From Sansalvadorimonas sp965221135 (GTDB taxonomy: Bacteria; Pseudomonadota; Gammaproteobacteria; Pseudomonadales; Endozoicomonadaceae), in NCBI GenBank assembly GCA_965221135.1, contig CBDCRZ010000127.1:248001-312000 (forward strand): a DNA stretch of 64,000 nucleotides. Direction: 5' to 3'. The translations under genes were made by a program, and so were the position numbers. Each line of letters starts with the position of its first letter. Positions within the stretch are counted from its first letter, which is position 1. A model generated the notes under the pieces. That model was not told the DNA's origin. It ran no database searches and saw only the letters and a list, made by a program, of their open reading frames with translations. Positions 62,326 through 64,000 of the stretch are shown in pieces.

Positions 62326-64000
62326 TTAAATGATTATCTGGCCGCTATTAATCAGCTGTAACAGGGCATCATCTCCATTGATGCCACCTCTGCCGTCCAG
62401 GTCCTGAAGCGCCACACCAGACAGAGCACCGCTCAGCCGGATATTCAGATCCTGCTTCATACTGCCCGCGGACTGGTCATCAAAGGTCAGTGTCAGATCA
62501 TCATTATTCTTCTCTGCCTTTAATCCCTGTGAAGTTAAATTATCAATCAGAGCTGAGCCTGACAGGGTGCTGTCAAAATCAAGGTCCAGCTGAGACAGGT
62601 CAAGAATATCCGCCTGGTCATCCAGCGCGCCGCGCCCTGCATTCAGGTTACCGACTGAAAAATCTGTAATCGTATCCAGCTGCACAGTGGCACTGTCTAC
62701 CAGGCCGTTGATATCAAAAGCGAAGGTATCGTTACCGCCACCACCTTCGAAGATGTCATTCTTATCCGTACCGGCAAAGGTACTGTCTCCGTCATCCCCG
62801 ATAAAGCTGCTGCCCCTGTTTTCATCCAGAGCCACTGTACTGTCACGGGCCGGGTCAAAGTTGGCTTTTACATGAATGCGAAGAGAGACAGAATCCGAGC
62901 GCCCGGCAGTATCAGTCAGGGTCACGACCAGCCCGTTCAGAAGGGCGGTGTTATCATCATTTGTGTTAAGGCTGATATCGTCTCTCAGTTTCAGCCGCAG
63001 TTCACCGGCGGCTTCAACAACTTCAAAACGGGCATCAGAAACAGAGAAAATATCGCCCGGCTCTTTATTATCCAGTGTCAGAACACCAACCAGTGCACCT
63101 TTATCTTCTGCCAATACAGCAATTTCGTTGCTGCTATCCGGCGCTTCAATACGGACATTGTCAATCAGCGTGCCACGGGAGTCATTATCTCCTCTCTCGA
63201 TAAACAACAATTCATCCTGTTGCGTGACATTACCACCATCTCTAACGGTACCCTGCGCGATCAGTGTAAAGGTATACCTGAACCACCCTGGGCTTCCAGC
63301 AATCGGGGTTCCGATAAAAGAGACACCAGTTACTGGGTCGGTACCGATATGAGGGTTACCAAAGTTATGAATCGGTGGAGTCAGAGTAACAATGGTTGAG
63401 CCATTCCATCTTAACTCGACAACACCTTCATTCAGGGTGTTGGTTTGATGACCACGACTCCGGATATCCATTGTAAAGGTGTAGTCGCGTCCTGCGACAA
63501 GGTCTGTTAAAGACTGGCTGATCTGTGAATTATTATTCCCTGCAAGATCAAGATGGTGGTTTCCATCTGTAGCACCCAGGCTCTCATGATTAATCTGGTG
63601 TACATCAACCTGATTATTGCTCCAGCCCTCGATCCTTGGTGCCAGTACATAGCCAGATAACGCCGCACCATTACTCTTATCTTGAGATACACCGGGAATA
63701 AGCTCAAAAAACTCAAAGCTTTCGTTCACAATCAGGTTGGAATTGGCACTCAGCGGCGCAAGAGACAAATTAGACGGCACAGCATCATCACTGATAGTGA
63801 CCGTCGCCTGATTCTCCATACCATCAATAACGAAACCAGCAGCATCTGTCCCTGACAGCGTCACAAGAACAGTTTCATCACCTTCTGTATCGTTGTTATC
63901 GCGCAGTACATCAACATCAATAACAACACGCTGCTGACCTGCCGGGATCACAACAGAGCCCGTCAATTGAGTGTAATCACTGCCACCTGCTGCACTGCCA
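62326..64000 (-). CDS. C-terminal part of a large RTX/Calx-beta adhesin (5' end outside window)
   Basis: The frame is open through the right edge (first codons in window encode GSAAGGSDYTQLTG), so only the C-terminal 558 residues are seen. In order: the end of a Calx-beta repeat (TEGDETVLVTLSG, VTISDD), a jelly-roll carbohydrate-binding-like module (NLIVNESFEFFEL ... GWSNNQVDVHQINHES ... GTLIDNVRIEAP), a cadherin-like beta module (DIFSVSDARFEV ... LVVTLTDTAGRSDSV), a single RTX-type calcium repeat (GTDKNDIFEGGGGNDTFAF) and a type I secretion C-terminal signal ending SGQIII. Surface adhesion, exported through the downstream TolC-like channel. The internal TTG at 63966 is not the start. Confidence 0.92.
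   Translation of the reverse strand, partial: GSAAGGSDYTQLTGSVVIPAGQQRVVIDVDVLRDNNDTEGDETVLVTLSGTDAAGFVIDGMENQATVTISDDAVPSNLSLAPLSANSNLIVNESFEFFELIPGVSQDKSNGAALSGYVLAPRIEGWSNNQVDVHQINHESLGATDGNHHLDLAGNNNSQISQSLTDLVAGRDYTFTMDIRSRGHQTNTLNEGVVELRWNGSTIVTLTPPIHNFGNPHIGTDPVTGVSFIGTPIAGSPGWFRYTFTLIAQGTVRDGGNVTQQDELLFIERGDNDSRGTLIDNVRIEAPDSSNEIAVLAEDKGALVGVLTLDNKEPGDIFSVSDARFEVVEAAGELRLKLRDDISLNTNDDNTALLNGLVVTLTDTAGRSDSVSLRIHVKANFDPARDSTVALDENRGSSFIGDDGDSTFAGTDKNDIFEGGGGNDTFAFDINGLVDSATVQLDTITDFSVGNLNAGRGALDDQADILDLSQLDLDFDSTLSGSALIDNLTSQGLKAEKNNDDLTLTFDDQSAGSMKQDLNIRLSGALSGVALQDLDGRGGINGDDALLQLINSGQIII

Overview
The window looks like the chromosome of a marine, probably host-associated gammaproteobacterium. 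The housekeeping genes (proS, trxB, zapE/zapG, purM/purN, hda, deoCABD, gloA, arsC) have their closest recognisable relatives in the Oceanospirillales and Pseudomonadales. The accessory genes are large repeat-containing, coiled-coil, mucin-like, RAP-domain and AAA-transglutaminase proteins. This mixture is what I would expect from Endozoicomonas or a close relative. The taxonomic call is inference from gene content, not from a search.

Layout. 1-5.3 kb: the 3' part of a giant protein with two AAA+ modules and a transglutaminase-like module; it runs off the left edge. 5.4-8.7 kb: a zinc-sensor-like ArsR regulator, zapE, zapG, trxB. 9.1-12.2 kb: a 1023-residue helical-repeat protein. 12.4-17.1 kb: cysZ, an MFS transporter, proS and a lytic transglycosylase with an unusual start. 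17.1-20.8 kb: a gene-free stretch with a long imperfect palindrome, then a mucin-like single-pass surface protein. 20.9-28.2 kb: an NTF2-like secreted protein and two tandem paralogues that join a beta-propeller to a di-heme peroxidase-like domain. 28.5-31.5 kb: acylphosphatase, a TlpA-like lipoprotein, YihY, ArsC, DUF2069. 31.6-34.3 kb: a large coiled-coil protein. 34.6-41.4 kb: the conserved hda-perM-DUF2066 / purM-purN block, DUF3108 and gloA. 41.7-46.3 kb: a gingipain-like secreted protease split by a frameshift, a peroxiredoxin/TetR divergent pair with a clear operator, a MITE-like element and a membrane-tethered isochorismatase-like protein. 46.3-50.4 kb: the deoCABD nucleoside catabolic operon. 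51.3-53.2 kb: LysR, a SET-domain protein and an ArsR-type regulator. 53.4-60.8 kb: a deletion-scarred IS66 transposase beside two 3,400-bp tandem units, each encoding a RAP-domain protein with 13 near-identical 42/43-residue repeats. 60.9-64 kb: a TolC-like outer-membrane channel and the C-terminal end of an RTX adhesin that runs off the right edge, forming a type I secretion pair.

The most striking feature is the RAP pair. Both copies keep almost identical N- and C-terminal parts and the same totals of two repeat types (8 A + 5 B), but in different orders, and one copy holds four perfectly identical 126-bp repeats in a row. This looks like an actively recombining modular helical-repeat protein, possibly RNA-binding. 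Second is a set of G/C homopolymers of 8-9 bases at or near surface or accessory genes (G9 at the ribosome binding site of the protease, C9 inside the mucin-like gene, G8 upstream of the 1023-residue gene), which suggests phase-variable expression. Third is the fusion of two MoxR/dynein-like AAA modules to a transglutaminase fold in one polypeptide.
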